A stretch of DNA of 64,000 nucleotides from Geopseudomonas aromaticivorans (lineage in GTDB: Bacteria > Pseudomonadota > Gammaproteobacteria > Pseudomonadales > Pseudomonadaceae): positions 1 to 64,000 of the forward strand of contig NZ_JAHRGL010000020.1 in assembly GCF_019097855.1 (NCBI RefSeq). The letters are read 5' to 3'. The translations under genes and the position numbers were made by a program. Positions 1-11,261 of the stretch are shown here, piece after piece (positions within the stretch are counted from its first letter, which is position 1; each line of letters begins with the position of its first letter). The notes beneath the pieces were generated by a model. The model saw only the letters and a list, made by a program, of their open reading frames with translations, ran no database searches and was not told the origin of the DNA.

Positions 1-124
1 GGAAGAAGTTGAACATCTGCGCCCGCTTGAGCTGCTTGCGGCAGATCACCTGCTCATGACTGTCGACGCCGTGAATCTGGAACACCTGCTTTGCCAAATC
101 GATGCCGATTCGCTTAAGTTTCAT
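1..124 (-). CDS. IS110-family transposase, N-terminal fragment cut by the window edge
   Basis: The minus strand from 124 to the edge reads an open frame beginning MKLKRIGIDLAKQVFQIHG and continuing through VDSHEQV. This is the usual start of IS110/IS1111-type transposases, whose first Asp of the DEDD nuclease site lies in the GIDLAK motif. A purine-rich GGAGGGAG stretch just upstream (about 131-138) fits a ribosome binding site. Only about 41 codons are inside the window, so completeness and activity cannot be judged. The element lies immediately downstream of nifF and probably marks one edge of the nif region. Confidence 0.8.
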   Translation of the reverse strand, partial: MKLKRIGIDLAKQVFQIHGVDSHEQVICRKQLKRAQMFNFF

Positions 125-213
125 GGTGACTCCCTCCTCCGGTGACTGCTGTTTTCAGCAACTTCAGTCTGGCGCATTGACGCCGTTAGGAGGGGGGAGT
201 CCATTTCATTGCC

Positions 214-759
<546 letters not shown>

Positions 760-835
760 TCACCTCTGACTGCGTGCATGAGATCCGTTTTCGGGGATGC
801 CTACCTCGGCTTGACCAGGCGGGCATTGGTTATCA

Positions 836-850
836 GCAGGAAACGGGCCA
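836..850 (-). promoter_or_regulatory. Sigma-54 -24/-12 promoter of nifF
   Basis: On the minus strand the 15-mer reads TGGCCCGTTTCCTGC. GG and GC are separated by exactly 10 bases as sigma-54 requires. It lies about 80 bp upstream of the nifF ATG. Two TGT-N10-ACA sites lie farther upstream, which supports NifA activation. Confidence 0.75.
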
Positions 851-920
851 CTTCAGCAATACCCCAAAGCGCTTACAACCCACTGATACGTAAAGCTTTT
901 CTATTTCATGAAACTGTCTT

Positions 921-936
921 TGTCAGGGAGCTGACA
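921..936. promoter_or_regulatory. NifA upstream activator sequence 1 for nifF
   Basis: The plus strand reads TGTCAGGGAGCTGACA, an exact TGT-N10-ACA match with internal dyad symmetry. It is centred about 85 bp from the nifF -24/-12 element, the usual spacing for NifA acting through DNA looping. Confidence 0.8.
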
Positions 937-963
937 GCGGGGAAGCGTGCCAACCAAGCGCCC

Positions 964-979
964 TGTCGGCATTGCGACA
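964..979. promoter_or_regulatory. NifA upstream activator sequence 2 for nifF
   Basis: The plus strand reads TGTCGGCATTGCGACA, an exact TGT-N10-ACA site. It ends 2 bp before the clpX stop codon, 28 bp from the first site, so the two sites could bind NifA cooperatively. Confidence 0.8.
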
Positions 980-980
980 C

Positions 981-2297
981 TCACAGGTCGACCGACATCA
1001 GCGCCTGCTGCGGGCTTGCCTCGGGCAGCAGGCGGCTATCCGCCTGCTCGACGTCGCCCTCCTCGGCCAGGGTTTCCAGCACTTCGAGGTGCCCCTCGAC
1101 CAGATCCAGCGTGCAGCCACGCAGCAACGGCTTCGATGGCATGCTGAACATGGTCTGCTGCAGAGCCGCCTCCAGCACCGCACGCAGGCCGCGCGCGCCG
1201 GTCTTGCGCGTCAGGGCCTGATCGGCGACGTGGCTTAGCACCGCATCGGTGATCTCCAGCCTGACGCCCTGGTAGGCGAACAGCTGCTTGTACTGCTTGA
1301 CCAGCGCATTGCGCGGCTCGGTGAGGATGCGCAGCAGGGTGGCGTGGTCCAGCTCCTGCAGGAAGGTGATGATCGGGAAGCGGCCGATGAACTCGGGGAT
1401 CAGACCGAACTCGTGCAGATCGTCCGGCAGCAGTGCGGCCAGCAGCTCGTTGATCGATGGCTGCTCCTGGCGCGGCGGCTGGGCGTGGAAGCCGATGCCG
1501 CCGCTCTTCGGCTGCAGACGGCTGCACACCAGCGCCTCCAGGCCGGGAAAGGCGCCACCGGCGATGAACAGGACGTTGCGCGTATCCACCACCTGCTCTT
1601 CGCTGTGCTCGTTGCGCCGCCCGGACTTGGCGATGCGCACCTCGGTGCCCTCGACCATCTTCAGCAGGGCCTGCTGCACCCCCTCGCCGGAAATGTCGCG
1701 CACCGCCGTGCCGCCGCCACTGCGCTTGGCCAGCTTGTCCACCTCGTCGATGTAGACGATCCCCCACTGCGCCTGCTGCACGTCGCCACCGGCCGCCTCC
1801 AGCAGACGGGCGATGATGCTGTCGACATCGTCGCCGACGTAGCCAGCCTGGGTCAGGGTGGTGGCATCAGCCGATGCGAACGGCACGCCGAGGATGCGCG
1901 CCAGGCTGCGTACCAGCAGGGTCTTGCCGGTGCCCGAGGGACCGGCCATGAGGATGTTGGACTTCTCCAACTCGACCTCCTCGCCGAGCTGGCAGATCGG
2001 CTCGCGGTCGCAGTTGAGCAAGCGCAGGTAATGGTTGTAGACCGCCACCGCGAGGGTTTCCTTGGCCGCCTCCTGGCCGATCACCGACTCGTCGAGGTGC
2101 TGCTTGTAGGCCGCCGGGGTACGCAGCTGCGGCGCCAGCTGCTGGCTCTTGCGCCGCTGCCCCCAGCTGCTCACCACCTTGTGGGCCAGGGTGACGCAGG
2201 CCTCGCAGATACGCCCTTCGGTGCCGGCAATCAGCGGCACACTCGGACTCTTTTCCGCGCCGCAGAACGAGCAGCAGGTTTTCTCGGTGTCAGCCAT
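981..2297 (-). CDS. clpX: ClpX-like AAA+ unfoldase, nif-linked paralogue
   Basis: A 438-residue ATP-dependent unfoldase of the ClpX family. The N-terminal zinc finger is C9-x2-C12 and C31-x2-C34. Walker A GPSGTGKT is at 119-126, the GYVG pore loop at 152-155 and Walker B YIDEVDK at 182-188. The IGF loop used to dock ClpP (GGIGF), PEFIGR and the sensor-2 GARGLR motif all follow. The start was chosen at the ATG overlapping the nifM stop by 8 bp; the longer reading into nifM is spurious. The position between nifM and nifF matches Azotobacter, and a role in nitrogenase assembly or turnover is inferred from that context. Confidence 0.9.
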   Translation of the reverse strand: MADTEKTCCSFCGAEKSPSVPLIAGTEGRICEACVTLAHKVVSSWGQRRKSQQLAPQLRTPAAYKQHLDESVIGQEAAKETLAVAVYNHYLRLLNCDREPICQLGEEVELEKSNILMAGPSGTGKTLLVRSLARILGVPFASADATTLTQAGYVGDDVDSIIARLLEAAGGDVQQAQWGIVYIDEVDKLAKRSGGGTAVRDISGEGVQQALLKMVEGTEVRIAKSGRRNEHSEEQVVDTRNVLFIAGGAFPGLEALVCSRLQPKSGGIGFHAQPPRQEQPSINELLAALLPDDLHEFGLIPEFIGRFPIITFLQELDHATLLRILTEPRNALVKQYKQLFAYQGVRLEITDAVLSHVADQALTRKTGARGLRAVLEAALQQTMFSMPSKPLLRGCTLDLVEGHLEVLETLAEEGDVEQADSRLLPEASPQQALMSVDL

Positions 2298-3171
2298 GGG
2301 CCTGGTTCTCCACAGGGGCAGATGGTTGCAGCAGGCTTGCCAGCCATTGGCGCTGGCGAGCCTTGCGCTGCCGGCTCTGCAAGCTGTCGCGCAGGCGCGG
2401 CAGAACCTCTTCGAGCGAAAGGCGCCGGGCTTGCTGGACGGCCTCGCAGCGCAGCAGGTGGAAACCCAGTGGCGACTCCAGCACCGGGCTCGTCTCACCC
2501 TCCGCCAGCTCGAACAGGCAGGCCTCCAGCTGCGGATACAGGGTGCCCGGCTTGATGGTGCCGAGCAGGCCGTCCTGCAGCGCGGTGGGACATTCCGAAT
2601 GTTTCAGCGCCTGCTCGGCGAAGCGCTCCGGTTTGCTGCGCAGACGCTTGGCGATGGCCTCGATGCGCGCCCGTGCGGACTCCCGGGTGTTTTCCGGAAA
2701 GTCCGGATTGATGGTGATCAGGATGTGCCGCGCCACGCGCGCGGCCGGAACCTCAAACTGCTCGAGATGACTGAAGTAGTACAGGCCGACGTCGGTCTCG
2801 CTGACTTCCGGCAGACCGGCGCAGACGCGCTCGAGCACCGCCTCGACCTTCAGTTCATTGGCCAGCATCGCGCGCAGGCCGGCAGCGTCCAGACCGTGGC
2901 CGGCGAGCGCCTGCAGCAGCTCGCCTTCGGCATAACGGCTGCCGATGCTCGCCCAGGCCTCCTCCACCTGCGCGGCGGGGATCACCACCCCGGACGCTTC
3001 CGGGCTGCGCAGCACCGCCTCCTCGATCTGCCGCTGGCGGGCGGCGATGCGTGCAGCCTGCTCATGCTGCTCTGCCGCCAGTTCGCCGGGCGCCCGGCCG
3101 AACTGTTCGTGGGCCACCTTCAGCAGGTAATAGCGACTGTCGCCGTCGCTCATCAGTCGCTCACTGCTCAT
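2290..3171 (-). CDS. nifM: NifM, PpiC-type prolyl isomerase for Fe protein maturation
   Basis: A 293-residue protein matching Azotobacter NifM in length and sequence. NifM is needed to make active NifH dimer. The C-terminal half carries a parvulin/PpiC domain (HILITINPDFPENTRE near residue 135, then HSECPTA and GTLYPQLEACLFEL). The ATG at 3171 overlaps the end of nifZ by 11 bp, indicating translational coupling. An ATG further upstream lies inside nifZ and is not needed. Confidence 0.94.
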   Translation of the reverse strand: MSSERLMSDGDSRYYLLKVAHEQFGRAPGELAAEQHEQAARIAARQRQIEEAVLRSPEASGVVIPAAQVEEAWASIGSRYAEGELLQALAGHGLDAAGLRAMLANELKVEAVLERVCAGLPEVSETDVGLYYFSHLEQFEVPAARVARHILITINPDFPENTRESARARIEAIAKRLRSKPERFAEQALKHSECPTALQDGLLGTIKPGTLYPQLEACLFELAEGETSPVLESPLGFHLLRCEAVQQARRLSLEEVLPRLRDSLQSRQRKARQRQWLASLLQPSAPVENQAHG

Positions 3172-3631
3172 CACCCACCTCCGCTTGCGGATCGGCCATG
3201 CACAGGCTCCGCTCGGGGACCTGCAGCACCCGGCCGTCGCCGAAGTGCACGTGGTACTGCACGCCATCCGGCAGATCGCGCAGCACCTTCATCACACTGC
3301 CCACCTGGCCCTGCGCCACTACCACTTCGCCACGCACGGCGAAGCTGCACGTGGCCGTAACGTTGTCGCGAAACTCGAACAGGCTGGGCGTCCAGGGCGC
3401 CGAGGCGGGAATCAGCTCCTCCTCGCGGCAACCGACGGTGCGCCCCGATTCGAGAAAGTGCACCCGGTAGATCAGCTGGTCCTGCAGGTAGGTGCCGACG
3501 TCGTACACGCAGCCCACCGAACCGCGGCGGATCAGCAGGGTGCCGGTATCCATGCCCGGATAGGTGCCGTCGTTGCGCACATTGCGGACCACGCGCACTT
3601 CATCGCCATACTCGAATTGCGGCAGACTCAT
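3161..3631 (-). CDS. nifZ: NifZ, P-cluster maturation factor
   Basis: A 156-residue member of the NifZ family, which acts with the Fe protein to form the second P-cluster of the MoFe protein. The conserved N-terminal block FEYGDEVRVVRNVRNDGTYPG and GTLLIRRGSVGCVYDVGTYL are present. The C-terminal half carries a second, related SH3-like block (FRDNVTATCSFAVRGEVVV). It lies 18 bp downstream of nifW and overlaps nifM, in the usual W-Z-M order. Confidence 0.93.
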   Translation of the reverse strand: MSLPQFEYGDEVRVVRNVRNDGTYPGMDTGTLLIRRGSVGCVYDVGTYLQDQLIYRVHFLESGRTVGCREEELIPASAPWTPSLFEFRDNVTATCSFAVRGEVVVAQGQVGSVMKVLRDLPDGVQYHVHFGDGRVLQVPERSLCMADPQAEVGDEQ

Positions 3632-3649
3632 GGCTCTGATCTCCCCTGC

Positions 3650-3997
3650 TCAGCTCAACAGCTGGTCGATGGAGACGAAGGTGGTCTGCGGCTCGTGCAT
3701 GCGAAACACCTTGAACACCTTTTCGGTCTGCGCATCGGAGTCGACGAAGTCCTGGTAGGCGCGGCTGAGCAACTGGCGATAGACCGCCTGCCGCGCCGCG
3801 TCGTCATGCTCGTCCAGGCTGCCGGCCTTGCTCAGGTAGTCGTGGTAGCGCTGCATGATGTGCAGCCGATTGATGTGCACGACCGTCTGGTCGAAGGGCA
3901 CGCCGAAGAAATCGAGGAAGTCTTCGGCGGACACCAGCTCCTCCATCGCCTCGTCCAGCGTCAGGTCGGAATCCAGGGAAAAGCCTTGTACGGTCAT
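3650..3997 (-). CDS. nifW: NifW, nitrogenase-stabilising protein
   Basis: A 115-residue acidic protein of the NifW family, proposed to protect or assist assembly of the MoFe protein and known to associate with it under oxygen stress. The family block LDEAMEELVSAEDFLDFF followed by VHINRLHIMQRYHDYL is clear. It lies 36 bp downstream of cysE and 18 bp before nifZ. Confidence 0.94.
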   Translation of the reverse strand: MTVQGFSLDSDLTLDEAMEELVSAEDFLDFFGVPFDQTVVHINRLHIMQRYHDYLSKAGSLDEHDDAARQAVYRQLLSRAYQDFVDSDAQTEKVFKVFRMHEPQTTFVSIDQLLS

Positions 3998-4033
3998 GGT
4001 CGTGTCTCCGCGGTGGCCGCAGTAGGGAAAGGA

Positions 4034-4783
4034 TCAGCAGCGCGCTCGCGCACCGCCGGCACAGTCGCTCTCGCAGATGCTGTTGTCGGCGCTGCAGCCC
4101 TGGAAGAACTGCTGCTGGCTGCCGGCGGCGAGCAGGCCGCCCTGCTCCAGCCGCTGCTCCAGGCCGTCGATGCGCTCCAGCAGGCAGGCGATGGCCTTGC
4201 CCACCGGGTCGGGGATCAGGTGGTGGTCGAGGTCGATGCCGTAGGGGTTGAGCTGGCCGGCCTCGCGCAGCCTGACCACCTTGCCGGGGATGCCGACCAC
4301 CGTGCAGCCGTCCGGCACGTCCTGCACCACCACCGAGTTGGCGCCGACCCGGGCGCCGGCACCGACGGTGATCGGCCCGAGGATCTTCGCCCCGGCGCCG
4401 ACCAGCACGCCGTCGCCCAGGGTCGGGTGGCGCTTGCCCTTGCGCCAGCTGGTGCCGCCCAGGGTGACGCCGTGGTAGAGGGTCACGTCCTGGCCGATCT
4501 CGGCGGTCTCGCCGATCACCACGCCGGCGCCGTGGTCGATGAAGAAGCGCGGGCCGATCACCGCGCCGGGATGGATGTCGACGTTGCTCACCAGCCGCGC
4601 GAGGAACGCCAGCAGCCGCGCCGGATAGCGCCAGCCGGAGCGCCACAGGCGATGGCCGAGGCGGTAGAGCAGGATAGCGTGCACCCCCGGGTAGGTGGTG
4701 AGCACCTCGAAGGTGGTGCGCGCGGCGGGATCGCGCTGGAACACGCAGCGGATGTCGTCGCGCCACTCGCCGAGCAGGCTCAT
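4034..4783 (-). CDS. cysE: Serine O-acetyltransferase, nif-linked CysE
   Basis: A 249-residue enzyme that acetylates serine for cysteine synthesis and so feeds sulfur to the NifS desulfurase. The left-handed beta-helix hexapeptide repeats run through [29 protein letters not shown] and [10 protein letters not shown]. The catalytic His is in IDHGAGV. The C-terminus is unusually Cys-rich ([12 protein letters not shown]). The ATG at 4783 overlaps the nifV stop as ATGA. Its place between nifV and nifW matches cysE1 (nifP) of Azotobacter. Confidence 0.92.
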   Translation of the reverse strand: MSLLGEWRDDIRCVFQRDPAARTTFEVLTTYPGVHAILLYRLGHRLWRSGWRYPARLLAFLARLVSNVDIHPGAVIGPRFFIDHGAGVVIGETAEIGQDVTLYHGVTLGGTSWRKGKRHPTLGDGVLVGAGAKILGPITVGAGARVGANSVVVQDVPDGCTVVGIPGKVVRLREAGQLNPYGIDLDHHLIPDPVGKAIACLLERIDGLEQRLEQGGLLAAGSQQQFFQGCSADNSICESDCAGGARARC

Positions 4784-5931
4784 GCCCGACCTCCTGCGCG
4801 CAGCGCACCGGCCGACTCGATCAGCTGGCGATGGAACTCCTCCAGTTCGGCCGCCTGCGGGCTGCGCTTGCTGCGGGTGGAGAAGGCGCGGATGCGCCCG
4901 AGCAGCAGCTGGCACTGCACCTCGTCCAGCTCGATGCCCAGCTCGCGGTAGCGGGTGCGCACCAGGTGCGCCCCGGAATGCTTGCCCAGCACCAGGCTGT
5001 GGCTGCGGCCCAGCTCGTCGGGATTGAGCCCCTCGTAGGTGCGCCGGTGCTTGAGCAGGCCGTCGACGTGGATGCCCGCCTCGTGGGTGAACACCCCGGC
5101 GCCGACCACGCTCTTCTGCCAGGCCACCTGGCGCCCGGAGGCCTGCTCGACCAGCGCCGAGATCGCCGGAATGCCGCGGGTGTCGATGCCGCAGTCGATG
5201 TCGTAGAGATGCTTGAGGGCCAGGGCGCACTCCTCCAGCGCGGCGTTGCCGGCGCGCTCGCCGAGGCCGTTGACCGTGGTGTTGAGGTGGCTGGCGCCGC
5301 CCATCACCGCCGCCACGGTGTTGGCGGTGGCCAGGCCGAAGTCGTCGTGGGCGTGCACCTCCAGCTCGAGATCGAGGCGCGCGCGCAGGAAGCGGAAGCG
5401 CTCGAGCATGCCGAACGGTTCCATCACCCCCACGGTGTCGGCGAAGCGCAGGCGCCGCGCACCGGCCGCCTGAGCGACGTGGGCGACGCGCACAACGAAC
5501 TCCATGTCGGCGCGCGAGGCATCCTCGCAGCCCAGGCACACCTCGAGACCGGCCAGGCGCGCGTCGCCGACCAGCCGCGCCACCTCGCGCAGGGCCCAGT
5601 CGCGGTCGCGGCCGAGCTTGTGCCGGAGCATCAGGTCGGACACCGGCAGCGACAGATCGACCATGCCCACCCCGCTGTCGCGCGCCGCGGCGAGATCGCC
5701 GTCGCACAGCCGGCACCAGGCCAGCAGACGCGCCGGCAGCTGGAGGCCGGCGATGGCGCGCATGCCCTCGCGCTCCTCCTCTCCCATGCCGGGGATGCCG
5801 ATCTCCAGCTCCGGCACGCCCAGCGCGGCGAGGGCGCGGGCGATGGCGATCTTCTCCTCGACACTGAAGGCCACCCCGGCGCTCTGCTCGCCGTCGCGCA
5901 GGGTGGTGTCGTCGATGATCACGCTAGCCAT
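4780..5931 (-). CDS. nifV: NifV, homocitrate synthase
   Basis: A 383-residue enzyme condensing acetyl-CoA and 2-oxoglutarate to homocitrate, the organic ligand of FeMo-co. It has the [15 protein letters not shown] substrate and metal motif at residues 8-22, the HxH metal site in [14 protein letters not shown], and the [13 protein letters not shown] motif shared with isopropylmalate synthases. It is shorter than LeuA, lacking the C-terminal regulatory domain, as expected for NifV. It lies 46 bp after nifS and overlaps cysE by 4 bp. Confidence 0.95.
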   Translation of the reverse strand: MASVIIDDTTLRDGEQSAGVAFSVEEKIAIARALAALGVPELEIGIPGMGEEEREGMRAIAGLQLPARLLAWCRLCDGDLAAARDSGVGMVDLSLPVSDLMLRHKLGRDRDWALREVARLVGDARLAGLEVCLGCEDASRADMEFVVRVAHVAQAAGARRLRFADTVGVMEPFGMLERFRFLRARLDLELEVHAHDDFGLATANTVAAVMGGASHLNTTVNGLGERAGNAALEECALALKHLYDIDCGIDTRGIPAISALVEQASGRQVAWQKSVVGAGVFTHEAGIHVDGLLKHRRTYEGLNPDELGRSHSLVLGKHSGAHLVRTRYRELGIELDEVQCQLLLGRIRAFSTRSKRSPQAAELEEFHRQLIESAGALRAGGRA

Positions 5932-5977
5932 GGCTGCTCTCCTGTGCGGATCGGCCTGCCCGAGGTGGTGGGGCGGA

Positions 5978-7186
5978 TCAGGCGTAGACCGGGGCGAAGG
6001 CCTTGCCCGGGTCTGCCACCGGACCGTCGCCGTTCCAGTACGGCGACAGCTTGCGCAGCTGGGCGACGATCGGCGGCACCTCGCGGATCACGTGGTCGAT
6101 CTCCGCCTCGGTGGTGTAGCGCGACAGCGAGAAGCGCACGGTGCCGTGGGCGGCGGTGTAGGGAATGTCCATGGCGCGCATCACGTGCGAGGGTTCCAGC
6201 GAGCCCGAGGTACAGGCCGAACCGCTGGAGGCGGCGATGCCGACCTTGTTGAGCAGCAGCAGGATGGCCTCGCCCTCGATGTACTCAAAGGCGATGTTGG
6301 CGGTGTTGGGCAGACGGTTGCCCGGATCGCCGGTGACGAAGGCGTAGGGCACCTGGGCGAGGATGCCGGCTTCGAGCTTGTCGCGCAGGCGCGCGACCTC
6401 GGTGTTCTCGTGCGCCATGAAGGCCAGCGCGCGCTCGGCGGCGACACCGAGGCCGACGATGGAAGCGGCGTTCTCGGTGCCGGCGCGGCGGCCGCGTTCC
6501 TGGTGGCCGCCGCGCAGCAGCGGACGGAAGCGGGTGCCGCGGCGCAGGTAGAGCACGCCGATGCCCTTGGGCGCGTGCAGCTTGTGACCGGACAGCGAGA
6601 GCATGTGGATCGACGAGTTCTGCAGGTCGAGCGGCACCTTGCCGACCGCCTGCACGGCGTCGGTGTGGAACATCACGCCGGCCTCGTCGGCCATGCGCGC
6701 CATCTCCTCGACCGGGAACAGGGTGCCGGTCTCGTTGTTGGCCCACATCACCGAAACCACCGCCACGTCGTCGCTCAGCAGGGCGGCATAGTCGTCCAGG
6801 TTGAGGCGGCCCTTCTTGTCCACCGCCAGCTTGTGCACGGTGTAGCCCTCGGTGACCAGGTAGTCGCACAGAGTCAGCACCGCCGGGTGCTCGACCGTGG
6901 TGGTGATGATGGTCTTGCGCTCGGGCTGGGCCTTGAGCGCGGAGAGAATCGCGGTGGAGTCGGCTTCGGTGCCGCAGGAAGTGAAGATGATTTCCGAGTC
7001 GTGCTCGGCGCCGAGCAGCTGTTGCACGCTCTGCCGGGCCTTCTTCAGCGCCATGCCGACCTGGTTGCCGAAGCTGTGCAGCGACGACGGGTTGCCGAAC
7101 TGCTCGGTGAAGAACGGCAGCATGGCCTGCACCACTTCGTCGTCGACGCGGGTGGTGGCGTTGTTGTCTAGATAGACGGCGGTCAT
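5978..7186 (-). CDS. nifS: NifS, cysteine desulfurase
   Basis: A 402-residue PLP enzyme that takes sulfur from cysteine for Fe-S cluster assembly on NifU. The PLP lysine lies in [12 protein letters not shown], the aspartate in [13 protein letters not shown], and the persulfide cysteine in [14 protein letters not shown], the class I desulfurase pattern. The ATG at 7186 is 1 bp from the end of nifU. The upstream in-frame extension lies in nifU and was rejected. Confidence 0.96.
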   Translation of the reverse strand: MTAVYLDNNATTRVDDEVVQAMLPFFTEQFGNPSSLHSFGNQVGMALKKARQSVQQLLGAEHDSEIIFTSCGTEADSTAILSALKAQPERKTIITTTVEHPAVLTLCDYLVTEGYTVHKLAVDKKGRLNLDDYAALLSDDVAVVSVMWANNETGTLFPVEEMARMADEAGVMFHTDAVQAVGKVPLDLQNSSIHMLSLSGHKLHAPKGIGVLYLRRGTRFRPLLRGGHQERGRRAGTENAASIVGLGVAAERALAFMAHENTEVARLRDKLEAGILAQVPYAFVTGDPGNRLPNTANIAFEYIEGEAILLLLNKVGIAASSGSACTSGSLEPSHVMRAMDIPYTAAHGTVRFSLSRYTTEAEIDHVIREVPPIVAQLRKLSPYWNGDGPVADPGKAFAPVYA

Positions 7187-7187
7187 C

Positions 7188-8150
7188 TCACACCTCCAGC
7201 TGGGCATGGGCGGCCGCGGCGCCGGCGGCGCTGACCGGGATCACCTTGACGAATTCGCCGAGCTCCTCGATCAGCCGCTGCTGGATGCCGCTGAGGGTCA
7301 TGCTGGCCATCTGGCAGCCGGTGCAGGCGCCGGTCAGCTTGACGTAGACGTTCTTGCCGTCGACCTCGAGCAGCTCGACGTCGCCGTGGTCGCGCTGCAG
7401 GGTCGGACGGATCGACTCCAGCACGGTCTCGATGCGGCGGATGCGCTGCAGGTTGGTCATCTTCGGCGCCGCCGGAGCGGCCGGCGCAGGTGTCGGCTCG
7501 GCTACCGGGACCGGCGCGTTGAGGTTGACCAGGCCGGACTTCGACTTGGCCTTGGTCGGCGCGGCGACGAACACCTCGCCGCGCGCGGCCAGCTCCTCGC
7601 TGAGCAGACGCTCGAGGCCTTCATGGCAGGCCGAGCAGCCGCCGCCGGCCTTGGTGTAGTTGGTGACGTCCTCGACGCTGGACAGGTTGTTGGCACGGAT
7701 GGTCTCGCGCACCATCACCTCGTCGACGGCGAAGCACTTGCAGACCAGCGCGCCTTCCTCGTGGTCGTCGTCCAGTTCCTCGCCGCGGTAGTTGGCCACC
7801 GCCGCCTGCAGGGCCTCGCGGCCCATCACCGAGCAGTGCATCTTCTCCGGCGGCAGGCCGTCGAGGAAGTCGGCGATGTCCTGGTTGCTGATCTTCAGCG
7901 CCTGGTCGACGGTGAGGCCCTTGATCATCTCGGTCAGTGCCGAGCTTGATGCGATCGCCGAGCCGCAGCCGAAGGTCTGGAAGCCGGCGTCGAGGATCAC
8001 GTCGGTGTCTGGATCGACCTTGAGGGTCAGGCGCAGGGCGTCGCCGCAGCTCAGCGAACCGACGTCGCCGACTGCGTTGGCCTCGACCACCGCGCCGGCG
8101 TTCTTCGGGTTGTAGAAGTGTTCTTTGACCTTTTCCGAGTAATCCCACAT
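7188..8150 (-). CDS. nifU: NifU, Fe-S cluster scaffold
   Basis: A 320-residue three-domain scaffold. The N-terminal IscU-like domain has cluster cysteines C35, the FGCGSA Cys and the MHCS Cys. The central domain holds a permanent [2Fe-2S] cluster (CKC and CSAC). An Ala/Pro-rich linker leads to a C-terminal Nfu domain with CTGC. It assembles [4Fe-4S] clusters with NifS for NifH and for NifB-co precursors. It sits 57 bp after iscA in the same operon. Confidence 0.96.
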   Translation of the reverse strand: MWDYSEKVKEHFYNPKNAGAVVEANAVGDVGSLSCGDALRLTLKVDPDTDVILDAGFQTFGCGSAIASSSALTEMIKGLTVDQALKISNQDIADFLDGLPPEKMHCSVMGREALQAAVANYRGEELDDDHEEGALVCKCFAVDEVMVRETIRANNLSSVEDVTNYTKAGGGCSACHEGLERLLSEELAARGEVFVAAPTKAKSKSGLVNLNAPVPVAEPTPAPAAPAAPKMTNLQRIRRIETVLESIRPTLQRDHGDVELLEVDGKNVYVKLTGACTGCQMASMTLSGIQQRLIEELGEFVKVIPVSAAGAAAAHAQLEV

Positions 8151-8207
8151 GACGGCTGATCTCCGGTGATTCCTGGATCGCCGGTCGTCGCCGGCGACTT
8201 CGATGTC

Positions 8208-8531
8208 TTAGCAGGCGAAGGATTTGCCGCAGCTGCAGCTGTGGCTGGCATTCGGATTGACGAAGGTGAAGCCACTGCCTTCCATGCTTTCCACGAAGTC
8301 CATGGTCACCCCCGCGAGCAGCGGCGCGCTGCTGTCGTCGACCAGCAGGGTGAGGCCGCCGCAGTCGAGCTGCTGGTCGCCCTCGGCAGCGCGTTCTTCG
8401 AGTTTCAGGCTGTACTTGAGCCCGGAGCAGCCGCCGCCCTCGACGCGGATGCGCAGGCCGGCGACTGGCTTGTCGGTGCTGCTGATGAAGCGGTTAACGG
8501 CACTCTTCGCGCTGTCGGTCATGATGATCAT
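8208..8531 (-). CDS. iscA: IscA-type Fe-S carrier, nif-linked
   Basis: A 107-residue A-type carrier, first gene of the nifUSV operon, as in Azotobacter. The three family cysteines are present: EGGGCSGLKY and the C-terminal CSCGKSF pair. The start chosen is MIIMTDSAK at 8531; the longer frame would run into the sigma-54 promoter and is not needed. It probably moves Fe-S clusters between NifU and nif targets. Confidence 0.9.
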   Translation of the reverse strand: MIIMTDSAKSAVNRFISSTDKPVAGLRIRVEGGGCSGLKYSLKLEERAAEGDQQLDCGGLTLLVDDSSAPLLAGVTMDFVESMEGSGFTFVNPNASHSCSCGKSFAC

Positions 8532-8585
8532 CGGCGTGTCTCCTCGGCTCCGCGGTGGCTTGAGCCAACCGGCAGAACAGCTTTT

Positions 8586-8600
8586 GCAACCGCCATGCCA
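8586..8600 (-). promoter_or_regulatory. Sigma-54 promoter of the iscA-nifUSV operon
   Basis: The minus strand reads TGGCATGGCGGTTGC, matching TGGCA-N6-TTGC with the invariant GG and GC 10 bases apart. It lies 55 bp upstream of the iscA ATG. Three TGT-N10-ACA sites lie 93 to 215 bp farther upstream. Confidence 0.85.
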
Positions 8601-8692
8601 CCCCGGAAGATCGAAAAACCCCTTTGATATCAATTAGTTGAACTAAAGCCTGGAAACCCGCGGCTGTCGCGAAAAGGACGCGCGGCGGCCAA

Positions 8693-8708
8693 TGTCGGGT
8701 TTGCGACA
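8693..8708. promoter_or_regulatory. NifA upstream activator sequence, iscA site 1
   Basis: Reads TGTCGGGTTTGCGACA on the plus strand, an exact TGT-N10-ACA match. The same 16 bases occur at the nifE promoter. Confidence 0.85.
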
Positions 8709-8760
8709 AGGCCGCAAGCGGCCTGCGTGCCACCCCGCAGCGGCCGCACGTGGCGCCTCG

Positions 8761-8776
8761 TGTAGCGCTATATACA
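8761..8776. promoter_or_regulatory. NifA upstream activator sequence, iscA site 2
   Basis: Reads TGTAGCGCTATATACA, an exact TGT-N10-ACA site 52 bp beyond site 1. Its AT-rich centre differs from the GC-rich centres of most other sites in the window. Confidence 0.7.
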
Positions 8777-8799
8777 AAACGACATAGCGCCCGTAAGAA

Positions 8800-8815
8800 T
8801 GTCGCATCCCGGACA
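8800..8815. promoter_or_regulatory. NifA upstream activator sequence, iscA site 3
   Basis: Reads TGTCGCATCCCGGACA, an exact TGT-N10-ACA site. It is about 200 bp from the iscA -24/-12 element and about 130 bp before modE on the other strand, so it could serve either direction, although no sigma-54 element was seen facing modE. Confidence 0.65.
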
Positions 8816-8946
8816 ATCCGCGAGCGCGCTCGGCAGGCCCATACCGACACGCAAGTGATTGATTAAAAAGACGAATATCTGGAAACCCGAAAAATGGAAG
8901 CCTTCTTGCAATCACTTCGTCACCGACCCGCCAGCAAGGAGATGCC

Positions 8947-10535
<1,589 letters not shown>

Positions 10536-10554
10536 CTGAACAAGGAGCCGCGGC

Positions 10555-11238
10555 ATGGTCCCGCTCGACAGTGTCGACCTCGCAGCGATCTGGCTGACCC
10601 TCAAGCTGGCCACGCTGACCACCGTGCTGCTGCTGCTGATCGGCACGCCGATCGGCTGGTGGCTGGCGCGCACCCGCTCGAAGTGGAAGGGCCCCATCGG
10701 TGCGGTGGTCGCCCTGCCGCTGGTGCTGCCTCCCAGCGTGCTGGGCTTCTACCTGCTGGTGGCGATGGGGCCGAATGGCTTCATCGGCCAGCTGACCCAG
10801 AGCCTGGGGCTGGGCACCCTGCCCTTCACCTTCGCCGGCCTGGTGGTGGCCTCGGTGTTCTACTCGCTGCCGTTCGTCGTACAGCCGCTGCAGAACGCCT
10901 TCGAGGCGATCGGCGAGCGGCCGCTGGAAGTGGCGGCGACCCTGCGCGCCAGTCCCGCGGACACCTTCTTCACGGTCGTGCTGCCGCTGGCCAAACCCGG
11001 CTTCGTCACCGCCGCGATCCTCGGCTTCGCCCACACCGTCGGCGAGTTCGGCGTGGTGCTGATGATCGGCGGCAACATCCCGGAGCAGACCCGCGTGGTG
11101 TCGGTGCAGATCTACGACCACGTCGAGGCCATGGAGTACGCCCAGGCCCACTGGCTGGCCGGCGGCATGCTGGCGTTCTCCTTCGTGGTGCTGCTGGTGC
11201 TCTACACCAGCCGGCTGAAACAGGGCTGGCGCGGCTGA
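10555..11238 (+). CDS. modB: ModB, molybdate ABC transporter permease
   Basis: A 227-residue inner-membrane permease with five or six hydrophobic helices. The EAA loop that contacts ModC is recognisable around [26 protein letters not shown]. It directly follows modA. Confidence 0.93.
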   Translation: MVPLDSVDLAAIWLTLKLATLTTVLLLLIGTPIGWWLARTRSKWKGPIGAVVALPLVLPPSVLGFYLLVAMGPNGFIGQLTQSLGLGTLPFTFAGLVVASVFYSLPFVVQPLQNAFEAIGERPLEVAATLRASPADTFFTVVLPLAKPGFVTAAILGFAHTVGEFGVVLMIGGNIPEQTRVVSVQIYDHVEAMEYAQAHWLAGGMLAFSFVVLLVLYTSRLKQGWRG

Positions 11239-11261
11239 ACGCGATGGATAGAGGAATCCCC

